From an uncultured Schlesneria sp. (GTDB lineage Bacteria > Planctomycetota > Planctomycetia > Planctomycetales > Planctomycetaceae), in contig CAIVEI010000050.1 of the NCBI GenBank assembly GCA_903904835.1, positions 62,001-126,000 of the forward strand: a DNA stretch of 64,000 bases. The letters are read 5' to 3'. Positions 42,944 to 52,051 of this stretch are shown in pieces. How positions within the stretch are numbered: position 1 is the first letter of the stretch; each line of letters begins with the position of its first letter. Position numbers and translations under genes: made by a program. The notes below the pieces were generated by a model. That model was given only the letters and a program-made list of their open reading frames with translations, made no database searches and was not told the origin of the DNA.

Positions 42944-44734
42944 CTATTCGATGATGATATCTTTGACCGTTTTTCCACCAGGAATCATTGGCAACACGTG
43001 TTCTTGATAAGGACAGATCACATCCAGCAGATAGGGACCGTCATATTCCAACATCGCCTTGAGCGCGGCTGGAAATTCCTTCTTGCTGCGGACCTGGGCT
43101 GCGCCTAATCCGAAACCCTTGGCAATCTGCACGAAATTAGGATATGTCTCTTCGTAGTGTCCCCCCGCTCCGGCACCGACCGCTTCGGGATGCTCGATCG
43201 GGCCGAGATACGTGTGAGCACGACTTCCTTCGAGGAAACGATCTTCCCACTGCATCACCATTCCCAGGTGCTGATTATTGAGGAGCAGCGTCTTGACCGG
43301 AAGGTTCTCGCACTTGAGCGTGGCGAGTTCCTGCAGGTTCATCAGCATGCAGCCGTCGCCATCAATATCAACCACCAGCGATTCCGGATGAACTGCCTGA
43401 ACGCCCATGGCGGCAGGCAGACCAAAGCCCATCGTTCCCAAACCAGAACTGCTCAACCAACGTCGCGGACGATCAAACTTGTAAAACTGAGCCGCCCACA
43501 TCTGATGCTGGCCCACGCCAACAGTGATGTAAGTATCCAGTTTCTTCGTTTGACGCCACAATTCCTCAATGGCGTACTGCGGAATGATGAAATCGCCGCT
43601 GTCTTTGACCCGCAGTGGATACTGCTTCTTCCAGGCGTTGATCGTGTCCCACCAGGCGTCGATTTGCGGAACGTCTTCCTCCGCAATCATCGCATTCAAC
43701 CCCTGAAGCACTTCCTTGATGTTCGCCACAACGGGAATGTCGGCGATCTTGTTCTTATGAAGTTCCGAAGGGTCGATATCCACGTGCACAATCTTGCCGT
43801 GTTTCGCGAATTCGCTCAGTTTTCCGGTCACGCGATCGTCAAAACGAACACCGAACGCCAACAGAAGATCCGCTTCGTTGATCGCATAATTCGAATAGAC
43901 CGTGCCGTGCATCCCAAGCATGTGCAATGACTGTTCATCGTCGCCGGGAAAACAACCGATGCCCATCACTGTTGTGGCGACGGGGATACCGGTCTTGCGA
44001 GCGAACTTGGTGAATTCTTCACTGGCGTTGGCCTGAATGATCCCGCCACCGGCATAGAAAATCGGCTTCTTCGATTCGCGGATCATCTTTAAGATCGCGC
44101 GAATCTGATTCGGGTGAACTCGGCGAACTTCCGGATGATAGCCAGGCAGATTCATCTCGGGGTCATAATCAACGTCCCAGGTCACCAGATTCAACTGGAC
44201 ATCCTTCGGAACGTCAATCAACACTGGGCCCGGCCGTCCGGTGCGAGCAATGTGAAACGCTTCCTTGATGATCCGAGGAATGTCTTCTGTCTTCGTGACC
44301 AGATAATGATGCTTGGTGATCGCGCGACAGATTTCGACCATCGGCGTCTCTTGAAACGCGTCGCTGCCGATCAGAGTTGTCGGAACCTGAGCGGAAATCG
44401 CGATCATGGGGATGCTGTCCATCTTCGCATCGGCAATCGCCGTGACGAGATTCGTCGCTCCAGGACCACTGGTCCCCATACAAACGCCAACGCGATCTGT
44501 CGTCCGAGACACCCCTTGTGCCGCAAATGCTCCCCCCTGCTCGTGTCGTGGAAGGATCGTCCGAATATCCGCGCTCCTGTGCGTCAATGACTGATGCAGC
44601 GGCATGCTGCATCCGCCCGGATATGCGAAAATGACGTCGGTTCCCTGTCGGATGAGGCATTCGACAAACACATCGGCCCCGTTCAGCGTTCGCGTTTCGG
44701 TTGACAAAGGCTGGCTGGCGGAGATAGTCGACAC
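42944..44734 (-). CDS. ilvB: Acetolactate synthase, large (catalytic) subunit
   Basis: The 596-residue protein matches IlvB in length and motifs: [15 protein letters not shown] with the catalytic glutamate, [29 protein letters not shown], and the thiamine diphosphate motif running from [15 protein letters not shown] to [15 protein letters not shown]. It makes acetolactate or acetohydroxybutyrate, the first committed step to valine, leucine and isoleucine, using ThDP, Mg and FAD. The regulatory subunit gene ilvN, usually next to it, is absent; a small unrelated gene follows instead. The 275 bases before it hold no recognisable leader peptide or T-box. Confidence 0.96.
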   Translation of the reverse strand: MSTISASQPLSTETRTLNGADVFVECLIRQGTDVIFAYPGGCSMPLHQSLTHRSADIRTILPRHEQGGAFAAQGVSRTTDRVGVCMGTSGPGATNLVTAIADAKMDSIPMIAISAQVPTTLIGSDAFQETPMVEICRAITKHHYLVTKTEDIPRIIKEAFHIARTGRPGPVLIDVPKDVQLNLVTWDVDYDPEMNLPGYHPEVRRVHPNQIRAILKMIRESKKPIFYAGGGIIQANASEEFTKFARKTGIPVATTVMGIGCFPGDDEQSLHMLGMHGTVYSNYAINEADLLLAFGVRFDDRVTGKLSEFAKHGKIVHVDIDPSELHKNKIADIPVVANIKEVLQGLNAMIAEEDVPQIDAWWDTINAWKKQYPLRVKDSGDFIIPQYAIEELWRQTKKLDTYITVGVGQHQMWAAQFYKFDRPRRWLSSSGLGTMGFGLPAAMGVQAVHPESLVVDIDGDGCMLMNLQELATLKCENLPVKTLLLNNQHLGMVMQWEDRFLEGSRAHTYLGPIEHPEAVGAGAGGHYEETYPNFVQIAKGFGLGAAQVRSKKEFPAALKAMLEYDGPYLLDVICPYQEHVLPMIPGGKTVKDIIIE

Positions 44735-45008
44735 GATCAGATTCCCTCAAACAAACGGTTGAACCGAAAGGATTTCCTATCGGTTACAGAATTGGCGAGC
44801 GCGGTCGCCTTAAACGTACGCATTAGTCTATACACGCCATTGCCGAGATTCGAGTCTTCTTTGCGTTTTCGATCATTTTTGCAAAGATCTCTCTCCGGAA
44901 TGTCATATCTGGCCTGACTTTACCGAACGAATGCAATATCCCGGCTTCGGGAACTTTCCGTGATAATGTGTTTTGCCAAAAGGCCCCTGGCGACAAATCA
45001 CAGACGGC

Positions 45009-46112
45009 TCACTTGAGCAGTATCAGTTCACCCTCTTTCGAAACGATGCCCGCAACTCCGGTTCCCGTGCTACTGGTGGAGCCAGGGACCCCCGTCGGTC
45101 GACCCCGTTCATCATACAATTGCCAGCCAAGTTGGTTCTCTTTCTTCCACGCGACCAGCGTCTGTCCGTCAGGAGCGGCAATCGGAATAATCCCCGATCG
45201 CATCCCGCTCGAACCGGGCGTTTTAATCTCTTTCGGAGCTGTCGGTGACCCGTTCGAATCCAGTTTTGCGAAATAGATCTCCCCCTTCGTCGGCCAGGCG
45301 GCGAGATAGCCGTTCCCGCTCCGCACAACCGAATAGTACGTCATGGGGCAGGAGTCGATCTTCCATGGAGTTGTACTGACACGAGTCTTCGTCACCTGGT
45401 TCGGTTTCTGGTCCCAGAGCGCCAGATACATATCGCGATTGTTGTCTGTTTCTTCTCGATAAAGAATCGCCAGCTTTCCGTCGGCGCCATAGACCGAACT
45501 CGTCGTACAACAATTACAAGGATTCAATGCAGGATCGATCTCAACCGTCGAGGAAAAGGTGTTCCCCCCGTCGTGCGAAACATTCGCATAAAGCTTATCC
45601 GCCATCCAGACGGCTGTGACCGTCCCCGTATCACTGACAGCCAGCGAAAACCCTTCACTCGGTTTATGGTTGATGTTTTTCAAAGGTGTGAATGTCGTCT
45701 CGTCCGGCAATCGACGAGTATAAAAAAATCCCCATTCATCCTTGGGTAGTTTTAATTTCCAGGCATTGTTCCCCAGAACGACATGTATCGCCCCTTCGGG
45801 CGTCACAGCCATATCCCAGGTAATGAACTCAAGGCCCGGCTTACGCGACGACTGATCTAAAAGCAGCATCGATGCACTGAAAGTCGCGCCGTTATCCGAA
45901 GATCGAAAGTATTGAGGACCATCAGATGAGTCACACACCAGATGGATTACCCCCTTCGCATCAATTTTTGCCGACATCGCCTGACCGCCCGACGGAACAG
46001 AGACTGTCGTGACTTTGATACCTGCCGCGTTGACGACCTGACTGCTGGTCGCCATCAAAATAATTCCTACCCAATACGTAAGTGTCGTCACGTTTCTAAC
46101 TTGTGGGTTCAT
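45009..46112 (-). CDS. Exported BNR/Asp-box beta-propeller protein (sialidase-like fold)
   Basis: The 367-residue protein has a signal peptide (about 1-29, ending SSQVVNAAG) and a propeller fold with Asp-box motifs SSDNGATF and SHDGGNTF. A NPCNCCTTSSVY segment carries three closely spaced cysteines. Sialidase arginine-triad positions cannot be confirmed, so sialidase activity is not claimed. The family is common in planctomycete secretomes. It ends about 275 bases before ilvB on the same strand and is probably independent of it. Confidence 0.85.
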   Translation of the reverse strand: MNPQVRNVTTLTYWVGIILMATSSQVVNAAGIKVTTVSVPSGGQAMSAKIDAKGVIHLVCDSSDGPQYFRSSDNGATFSASMLLLDQSSRKPGLEFITWDMAVTPEGAIHVVLGNNAWKLKLPKDEWGFFYTRRLPDETTFTPLKNINHKPSEGFSLAVSDTGTVTAVWMADKLYANVSHDGGNTFSSTVEIDPALNPCNCCTTSSVYGADGKLAILYREETDNNRDMYLALWDQKPNQVTKTRVSTTPWKIDSCPMTYYSVVRSGNGYLAAWPTKGEIYFAKLDSNGSPTAPKEIKTPGSSGMRSGIIPIAAPDGQTLVAWKKENQLGWQLYDERGRPTGVPGSTSSTGTGVAGIVSKEGELILLK

Positions 46113-46550
46113 TTTTTATCCGTGAAAGTCAACGAAGAATTGTTGCAATCTCAAGGGACTCGGGATTCTGGTCAGGTGTTATGACTGATCGATCAGACCA
46201 ACCCCGATGAGATCCCGCAAGTCCGTTCGACTCTGTCGCGAATCGAATTGAAAGACATTTCCGAGGTCTCTCCACTTCCTTAACTTCGCGCCAGGTCCTT
46301 CGTGTTCAAAAAATTTTTCTTGAGTTTTTCCAGAATCTGTCCCCGTGAAATTTGGTGTCAAATTTCGATCGAGTTCGCCTGTGTGGCTGAATATGGCAAA
46401 CAAGCTTGATCACAAACGACGATCTCGCGACCTTGTCGCAGACATATTTGAGACAGAAATCCAACGGCAAAAACAGACCGGCGACCTCTAAAGAGCTTTT
46501 AGAGGATCTATCGAACTCTCGTCGAACTGAAACTCCACGCTTCAGCGTCG
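46113..46550. other. Intergenic region with a small hairpin
   Basis: About 440 bases between two minus-strand genes. A perfect 8-bp stem (CCTCTAAA, loop GAGCT, TTTAGAGG) at 46485-46505 lies shortly after the stop of the RDD gene and may help end its transcript, although no T-run follows directly. No gene is supported. Confidence 0.5.
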
Positions 46551-48404
46551 TCAGCCCATCATTTCTGCCGCTCGTTTCTCGACCACGATCGTGTCTGCCA
46601 CTAGATCGCCCAAGCGCTGTCGGTGATCCGTCAACGCGATGCTCAGGATGCCCGGGGTCCAGCAAATAAAATTGCCGCAATCGACGAAGAAGACGATTTC
46701 ACGGGCGAGACTTCTTGCGAATCCGCAGGGTCTTAAGCTGGTTCGTAGTGTTCTCAGTCGACACAACCATTTCCCGGGGGTGACTCCCCACTTTGCCTGA
46801 GTGACCAGCAGTACCGAAATCATTGCGGCCAGGCAGAATGCCAGGGTCGAGACAATTTGAACGGCACTCGTCAGGGTCGGATGATCGACACCCAGATTCA
46901 ACGCTTCGGCCAGCGACAGCCAATCAAAACTCCTTGTCAAAAAAGCACCGATACCGATGATCGAAACTCCGATGAGAGTCAGATCGATGGTTCGAGCAAT
47001 CGCTCGCCAACCGACGGAGGCCAGTTTGACGGTCTGGACTCCGAACTCGTATTCGGGCTTCTGACACCATCGCATCAGAATCCAGACGCCTGCACCGAAG
47101 ATTGCACCCAGAACGGATGTCGCGGCCAGAATCATTGCGTAAAAGAAAAGGCCGATTAACGCGGCGTTTTCCCAGCGGTCTAAGCCTTGGAGTTTTCGAA
47201 TTCCCGCTGTTTCCACTACGTAGAGATACATTGATTGGGTGGTCGTCGTCGCGAAGAGATAGGATTTGCGACCGTTCTCGCTACTCAGCGTTCGAAACGA
47301 ACTTGAGCCGAATGGAAACGACACAGTTTTCCATTCGCTCCAAGCTTTGCCGTCAAATCGATAGAAGTGGCCAATCGGATTGCCTGACGAAACATCCTCG
47401 ACAATGAAAGCCGCCGGCTGTCCATCAACGACCAGTCCGTGAGTGAAATGCTTCCCCGGCCGGTCATCTACGGGTTGGTCGCGAACAAGTGACCAACCCG
47501 CCCATGCAGGGTCGTGGACGATGTCCGCTATGTCTGCATCGGAGCTGTTTGTCATACCGACCGTCTGCACGGCAGCGTCTTTTGGAGAATCACTGACGAC
47601 GGTCGGGATCGAAATCGCGTTGTCACTCGGTTCGAATTCCAGTCCCTTTCGATACAGTACGTATCCTTGATAGTGAAGAAAGAGATGAACGTCGTCGCCC
47701 GAATTGAAAATTTGAACTGTTTTGTTGGTGCGCCTCGGTGCTAGTCCTGGCTTGCTAGTGTTTGTGCCGACGGATTGAGTCAGCACACGATTTGGCAAAC
47801 GCAAGGTGCCAATCTCATCCCAGGAACCATTTCGGAATGCGGTCACAACAAACCTATCTAGATAAGCGGGGACCGCGATTTCATTGGCGTTGGAGAACGA
47901 GGTCGCATTTGGCTGTTCGTTGGCCTGTTGAGGATCGGCTGGGAACTGACAGAAAAACCATTGGTTTGAACGAGGTGTGTCCGGGTACGGCATAGGAACC
48001 GGGCATTTTACTAACGCGGAATCGACGACTTCGTACGTCTCGTTTTTTCCAGTCAGCCACAAGTGGTCACCGATGTGGATTACGTGACAAGGGTCTCCCT
48101 CGGGCAGGTTCAATTCAAGCTCTTTACGTTCGCCGGTTTCAGGATTTTTCATGGTGATCTGGCAACTCGCTTGGCCCTCTTCATTCAAATTGAAGTGGAC
48201 TAATTGATCCTGCCAACACGAGACACCGGCGTACTGGTTCACCAAGAACCCATTGTTTCCGAAGCCGGGTAAGAGCGGCAACGGGTAAAGGCCCTGCCAG
48301 TACCACAGAACACCGAGTCCACCGCCAATGATCACCTGAGGTGCCGACAGCAACACGGCCAGTAGAATCACGCCTATCACATAGCCCGGCTTTCGACGCG
48401 ACAT
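46551..48404 (-). CDS. RDD-family membrane protein with large extracytoplasmic domain
   Basis: The start at ATG 48404 (MSRRKPGY) has GGGAG upstream and precedes the first helix directly. The 617-residue protein has one N-terminal transmembrane helix, then about 370 exported residues of beta-rich, propeller-like sequence, then a membrane domain with the RDD pattern (WRAIARTIDLTLIG, then GVTPGKWLCRLRTLRTS and LGDLVADTIVVEK). RDD membrane proteins are linked to ion transport in some halophiles, but most have no known role. The N-terminal exported domain is not part of the usual short RDD protein, so this is a fused architecture. Confidence 0.87.
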   Translation of the reverse strand: MSRRKPGYVIGVILLAVLLSAPQVIIGGGLGVLWYWQGLYPLPLLPGFGNNGFLVNQYAGVSCWQDQLVHFNLNEEGQASCQITMKNPETGERKELELNLPEGDPCHVIHIGDHLWLTGKNETYEVVDSALVKCPVPMPYPDTPRSNQWFFCQFPADPQQANEQPNATSFSNANEIAVPAYLDRFVVTAFRNGSWDEIGTLRLPNRVLTQSVGTNTSKPGLAPRRTNKTVQIFNSGDDVHLFLHYQGYVLYRKGLEFEPSDNAISIPTVVSDSPKDAAVQTVGMTNSSDADIADIVHDPAWAGWSLVRDQPVDDRPGKHFTHGLVVDGQPAAFIVEDVSSGNPIGHFYRFDGKAWSEWKTVSFPFGSSSFRTLSSENGRKSYLFATTTTQSMYLYVVETAGIRKLQGLDRWENAALIGLFFYAMILAATSVLGAIFGAGVWILMRWCQKPEYEFGVQTVKLASVGWRAIARTIDLTLIGVSIIGIGAFLTRSFDWLSLAEALNLGVDHPTLTSAVQIVSTLAFCLAAMISVLLVTQAKWGVTPGKWLCRLRTLRTSLRPCGFARSLAREIVFFVDCGNFICWTPGILSIALTDHRQRLGDLVADTIVVEKRAAEMMG

Positions 48405-48738
48405 CACTGACTCCCTGTGCAAGTTCAACCAGCGATTTTCCTTATCGCCTGCGCCGTCATGCGGATGAGAACCTCGCAAAAATAAGTCGTGATGTCTATT
48501 GGGTCAATTGCATTCCTGGTTAGTTATGAAGAAACGGATAAACAGAACGTTTCTTCAGCGTACCTCGCCGAAAACAAAGCTCCGGACTTAAAACAATACG
48601 CCTTCATTGTTTTGTCACACGCAGAAGATTCAAATGACTGGTATCTCCATCAATCAATACCGGCGATGAATCTGCATTCCAACAATTCGTCCTACTTAAT
48701 CCCAGACGTGCCGGTTCCAAAACTCGAAAGTAATTTCC
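48405..48738. other. Divergent intergenic region
   Basis: About 330 bases between the divergent RDD and lipoprotein-hydrolase genes. It must hold both promoters. An open frame overlapping the start of the hydrolase in another register has no protein features. No motif stands out. Confidence 0.5.
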
Positions 48739-49893
48739 ATGGGCAAATTCCTGATTTCGTCGATGTGCATCCTGACTCTGTCGACGATGGGATGTTCACG
48801 ATCAACACCGGCGGGGTCTCAATCGAACGCTCCGTCAGTCATTGGTGATACAAAAAGCTCATCGGGGATTGATTTATCGATTCCCCGTTTCCCTCCAAAA
48901 CACGTCGTCTGGATTGAGGACTGGGAAGGCGAAGACGAACCGACGGAGGCGAGGGAGAAGGCAGAGGAATACGCTTCAATTGGGGACCAATTGAAGTCAC
49001 GACAACGCTACATCGAAGCGGATCGACAATACGAACTCGCGACTCTGGCAGATCCCTCCTGGGGATACCCTTCTTATCAACGTGCCTGCAATTTCGAACT
49101 CTCGAATCAACCGGCACGATCAGTGACCGAGTTTCAAAAGGCGATCGATCTTGGTTTCGATGATTTCCCCACCGCACTCAGCGACGACGAACTTGGAACA
49201 ATCAGGAACCGTCCAGACTTCAATCAATCCTTGATGCGGATTCGAGAACGATATGTTGCCTCTGGCCAATCGCACGTAGGGACTCCTATCGCCGTTCGTC
49301 CACTCAGCGAAAAGCCGGAAGGTGGATGGCCGATGATGCTTCTGCTGCATGGGTATGGCGATACCAATATTAATTATCTCGCTCAGGCTGAAGATTGGTC
49401 AGAAAGTGGTTTTGTCACGGTCGCGGTTCCGGGTTCCGTCCCCGCAGGTAGTGATCATTTTCAATGGCCGATGGAATCCACCGCACAGACCAATACAGAC
49501 TTGCAGGCGATCGTACAGTCACCCCTCTTTGATGGACTTGTGAATCGTGAGAAGGTTTTCCTGCTCGGTTTTTCGCAAGGGGCTTTACACGCCATGTTAT
49601 TGACGGCAGAAAAACCAGACCTTTATGCCGGCGTCGTTGGTCTGTCGCCGGGTGGTTCGCTGGCTGATCAACTGGGTGCTCCAGACCTGAAGCCATCGAA
49701 ACGAACTGTGCGTTGCGTGTTCATTCACGGAACGGCTGAACCTCATGCCCCCTTTGTCCAAATCTGGAAAAAGGCAAGCCAGTCTGCCGGATGGAAATTC
49801 CAGAGTCACACTCATCCCGGCGGTCATCAGTTCCCCGGCAATTGGGCCGAAATGCAGCCACAGATTGCGACTTTTCTGATCAGCGGCAGTTAA
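48739..49893 (+). CDS. Lipoprotein with helical repeat region and alpha/beta hydrolase domain (esterase type)
   Basis: The 384-residue protein has a lipobox (LSTMGC, Cys19), so it is probably lipid-anchored. A short TPR-like helical stretch (about 70-150; RYIEADRQYELATLADPSWG, RSVTEFQKAIDLGF) precedes an alpha/beta hydrolase domain (about 180-384). The latter shows LLLHGYGDTN for the oxyanion loop, the nucleophile elbow GFSQGALH, IHGTAEPHAPF near the acid, and HPGGHQFP for the catalytic histidine. This pattern fits the phospholipase/carboxylesterase or feruloyl-esterase-like group. The substrate is unknown. Confidence 0.88.
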   Translation: MGKFLISSMCILTLSTMGCSRSTPAGSQSNAPSVIGDTKSSSGIDLSIPRFPPKHVVWIEDWEGEDEPTEAREKAEEYASIGDQLKSRQRYIEADRQYELATLADPSWGYPSYQRACNFELSNQPARSVTEFQKAIDLGFDDFPTALSDDELGTIRNRPDFNQSLMRIRERYVASGQSHVGTPIAVRPLSEKPEGGWPMMLLLHGYGDTNINYLAQAEDWSESGFVTVAVPGSVPAGSDHFQWPMESTAQTNTDLQAIVQSPLFDGLVNREKVFLLGFSQGALHAMLLTAEKPDLYAGVVGLSPGGSLADQLGAPDLKPSKRTVRCVFIHGTAEPHAPFVQIWKKASQSAGWKFQSHTHPGGHQFPGNWAEMQPQIATFLISGS

Positions 49894-49931
49894 GGAGTCC
49901 GAGTTTGGCGGCTAGAGCAAAGGCCCGTTAA

Positions 49932-49953
49932 CCACCCCCGTGGAGGGGGGTGG
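49932..49953. terminator. GC-rich hairpin between convergent genes
   Basis: CCACCCCC and GGGGGGTGG form a strong stem around a 5-base loop, 38 bases after the hydrolase stop and 46 bases from the cstA stop. It lacks a T-run, so it may slow polymerase or belong to a REP-like element. Confidence 0.45.
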
Positions 49954-49998
49954 GGTTGCGTTTGGACTGCGTGCTTTGTCTGTTTCACTTAAAGAAAT

Positions 49999-51807
49999 TC
50001 AGCCAGCGTACGCTGCCGTGACCGGCGAATTTGGACGAGTACGATTGTCGTCGCTGCGAGTGAGCGCGATCACCGCTTCGATCAACATTGCCAGCGCGAG
50101 AAACAGCAGCAATGACGAAATCCCCAGCAGGATATACGTGATCTGTTGTGGAGCTTTCGCAGCACCGAGTTGCTGCACGTAACCGTAAATCATCCGGCCC
50201 AAGGCCCAGGTACTCATCGTATACATGAAGACGGTTGGCAAGCCGACCACGTACAGGACCCAGGTCTCGCGACGCGTCCGCCAGAGCCAGACGGTAACCC
50301 CCAATAACGTCAACGCTGCCAGCAATTGGTTGCTCGCTCCGAACAGTGCCCAGAAGATCCGCCACAGCGGTGCCGGGTTGCCATCGGCGTCATTGATCGT
50401 CTGCATCACAAAGAAGGCAGGAACACCGGCGGTGAGCAGCGTTCCCAGCCAGCGGCCTTTTGAATCGTGCCAGCCTGTCAATTCCTGAATGATGTATCGG
50501 CCCAACCGAGTGCAGACGTCGAGTGTGTCATAGACAAATGTCGTAAAGGCCATCAGAGCGAATGAAACGGTTAATTGGCTGGAAAGATGAAATCCCGTCC
50601 AACCGCAGCTTCGAACAAATACCGAAAATTGTTCGAGCAGCGTTCCGATTCCCTGAGCATAAATCAGATTCGGCTGCGGCTTCTTCAGCAAAGAGGCATC
50701 CTTGGTGAGGATCATCACGCAGCTTAGCGAAACAATGGCCACCATCGCTTCCAGCAGCATGGCACCGTATCCGATCAACTTGGCGTCCGTCTCATATCGC
50801 AACTGCTTGGATGTCGTTCCCGAAGCGATCAAGGAATGAAAACCGGAACAGGCTCCGCACGCGATCGTGATGAACAGAACCGGGAACAGCGTTTCCCCTT
50901 TGGGTGTCGTCCAACCATTGAACGCAGGATATTCGATGTTCGCTCCGCCGAACAAAAGTCCGACTGCGCCTGCTGCTAAAGCGACGTACAGAAAATAGCC
51001 CCCGAGATGGCCTCGCGGTTGTAACAACAGCCACATCGGGACAACAGACGCGATGCAGCAATAGATCAGCAGAAGTATGTCCCAGGTCTTATGAGCCAAT
51101 CGGTCATCTGCGGTAGGGATGAATGTCTTCAGAATCGCGGTCATGTCGACGGGAAGGAACTGACCGGCCCAGATTGACACTCCGACCAGTGGCAGAAAAA
51201 TGAGTGTCGCCCAGCCGACTGAGAGTTTGGTGTATTTCAGCAGAACTCCCATTACAAGCGGCAGCACCAGGTACATCAACGATGATGATGCGATCCCCGC
51301 CCCCGTCACTTCTTCACCGTTCTCCAGCGTCTGCTTGCCAATGAAAGAAGCCGCAGTGATGTCGGTAAAGGCGACAATGATGTAAACGAGTGCCAGCCAG
51401 ACGAAACTGAGGAACAGCACGAACGCTCGTCGACTCATGTGATCGCGGACCACTTCGGCGATCGATCGCGCCTTATGTCGGATCGATGCCACGAGCGACG
51501 TAAAATCATGGACGCCACCAATCAGGATCGAACCGACCAGAATCCAGATCAGTGCCGGGAGCCAGCCGAACATGACTCCGGCCAAAATCGGTCCGACGAT
51601 CGGCCCTGCTGCCGCGATCGCTGAGAAATGTTGGCTGAGCAATTCGTTGGGAGCTAGCGGTGCGTAGTCAAGATCATCCCGCAGTTCAAACGCAGGGGTT
51701 TTCGCGTTGGCATCCAGTCGCAAAAGCCGAACGAGGATCGGACCATAAGTCCAATAGGCGATCGACAGGATTGCAGCAGACGCCAGGACAATCACAAGCA
51801 TGCTCAT
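49999..51807 (-). CDS. cstA: Carbon starvation protein CstA family transporter
   Basis: The 602-residue protein has some 15 hydrophobic helices and the CstA landmarks: GPIVGPILAGVMFGWLP near the N-terminus, GGVHDFTSLVASIRHKARSIAEV, ACGACSGFHSLIASGTTSKQL, and LWRIFWALFGASNQLLAAL. CstA proteins import pyruvate or peptides under carbon limitation in E. coli. The length is shorter than E. coli CstA (about 700) and fits the compact CstA branch found in many other bacteria. The last 30 residues are polar. It is transcribed alone and convergent with the hydrolase gene. Confidence 0.94.
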   Translation of the reverse strand: MSMLVIVLASAAILSIAYWTYGPILVRLLRLDANAKTPAFELRDDLDYAPLAPNELLSQHFSAIAAAGPIVGPILAGVMFGWLPALIWILVGSILIGGVHDFTSLVASIRHKARSIAEVVRDHMSRRAFVLFLSFVWLALVYIIVAFTDITAASFIGKQTLENGEEVTGAGIASSSLMYLVLPLVMGVLLKYTKLSVGWATLIFLPLVGVSIWAGQFLPVDMTAILKTFIPTADDRLAHKTWDILLLIYCCIASVVPMWLLLQPRGHLGGYFLYVALAAGAVGLLFGGANIEYPAFNGWTTPKGETLFPVLFITIACGACSGFHSLIASGTTSKQLRYETDAKLIGYGAMLLEAMVAIVSLSCVMILTKDASLLKKPQPNLIYAQGIGTLLEQFSVFVRSCGWTGFHLSSQLTVSFALMAFTTFVYDTLDVCTRLGRYIIQELTGWHDSKGRWLGTLLTAGVPAFFVMQTINDADGNPAPLWRIFWALFGASNQLLAALTLLGVTVWLWRTRRETWVLYVVGLPTVFMYTMSTWALGRMIYGYVQQLGAAKAPQQITYILLGISSLLLFLALAMLIEAVIALTRSDDNRTRPNSPVTAAYAG

Positions 51808-52051
51808 GTAGAAAACTCCAATCAGTAATCAGTCACAACGATGTCGTCGGGACTTGAAATCAATTCGCAACAAAAACCCGCTAAAACGAAGGGGGCAATC
51901 CTTGGCTGATGACGGGCTTCGTTAAACTTACCAAGAGTTGGATCGAGTGGCATCCACGATACGCGAGAACGGGTTTTCCGTCCACACTTTCCGCAGTCTT
52001 CGCGTATGGTAGAGTGGATGTGGTCGTCCTGGAGTTTCCGGAGTGTCATTG

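Noticed and set aside
45009-46112. Sialidase activity for the BNR-repeat protein
   Set aside because: Asp boxes show the fold only; the arginine triad and nucleophile could not be placed.
48489-48848. Open frame of 119 codons overlapping the lipoprotein hydrolase start
   Set aside because: It is out of register with the lipobox protein and has no features.
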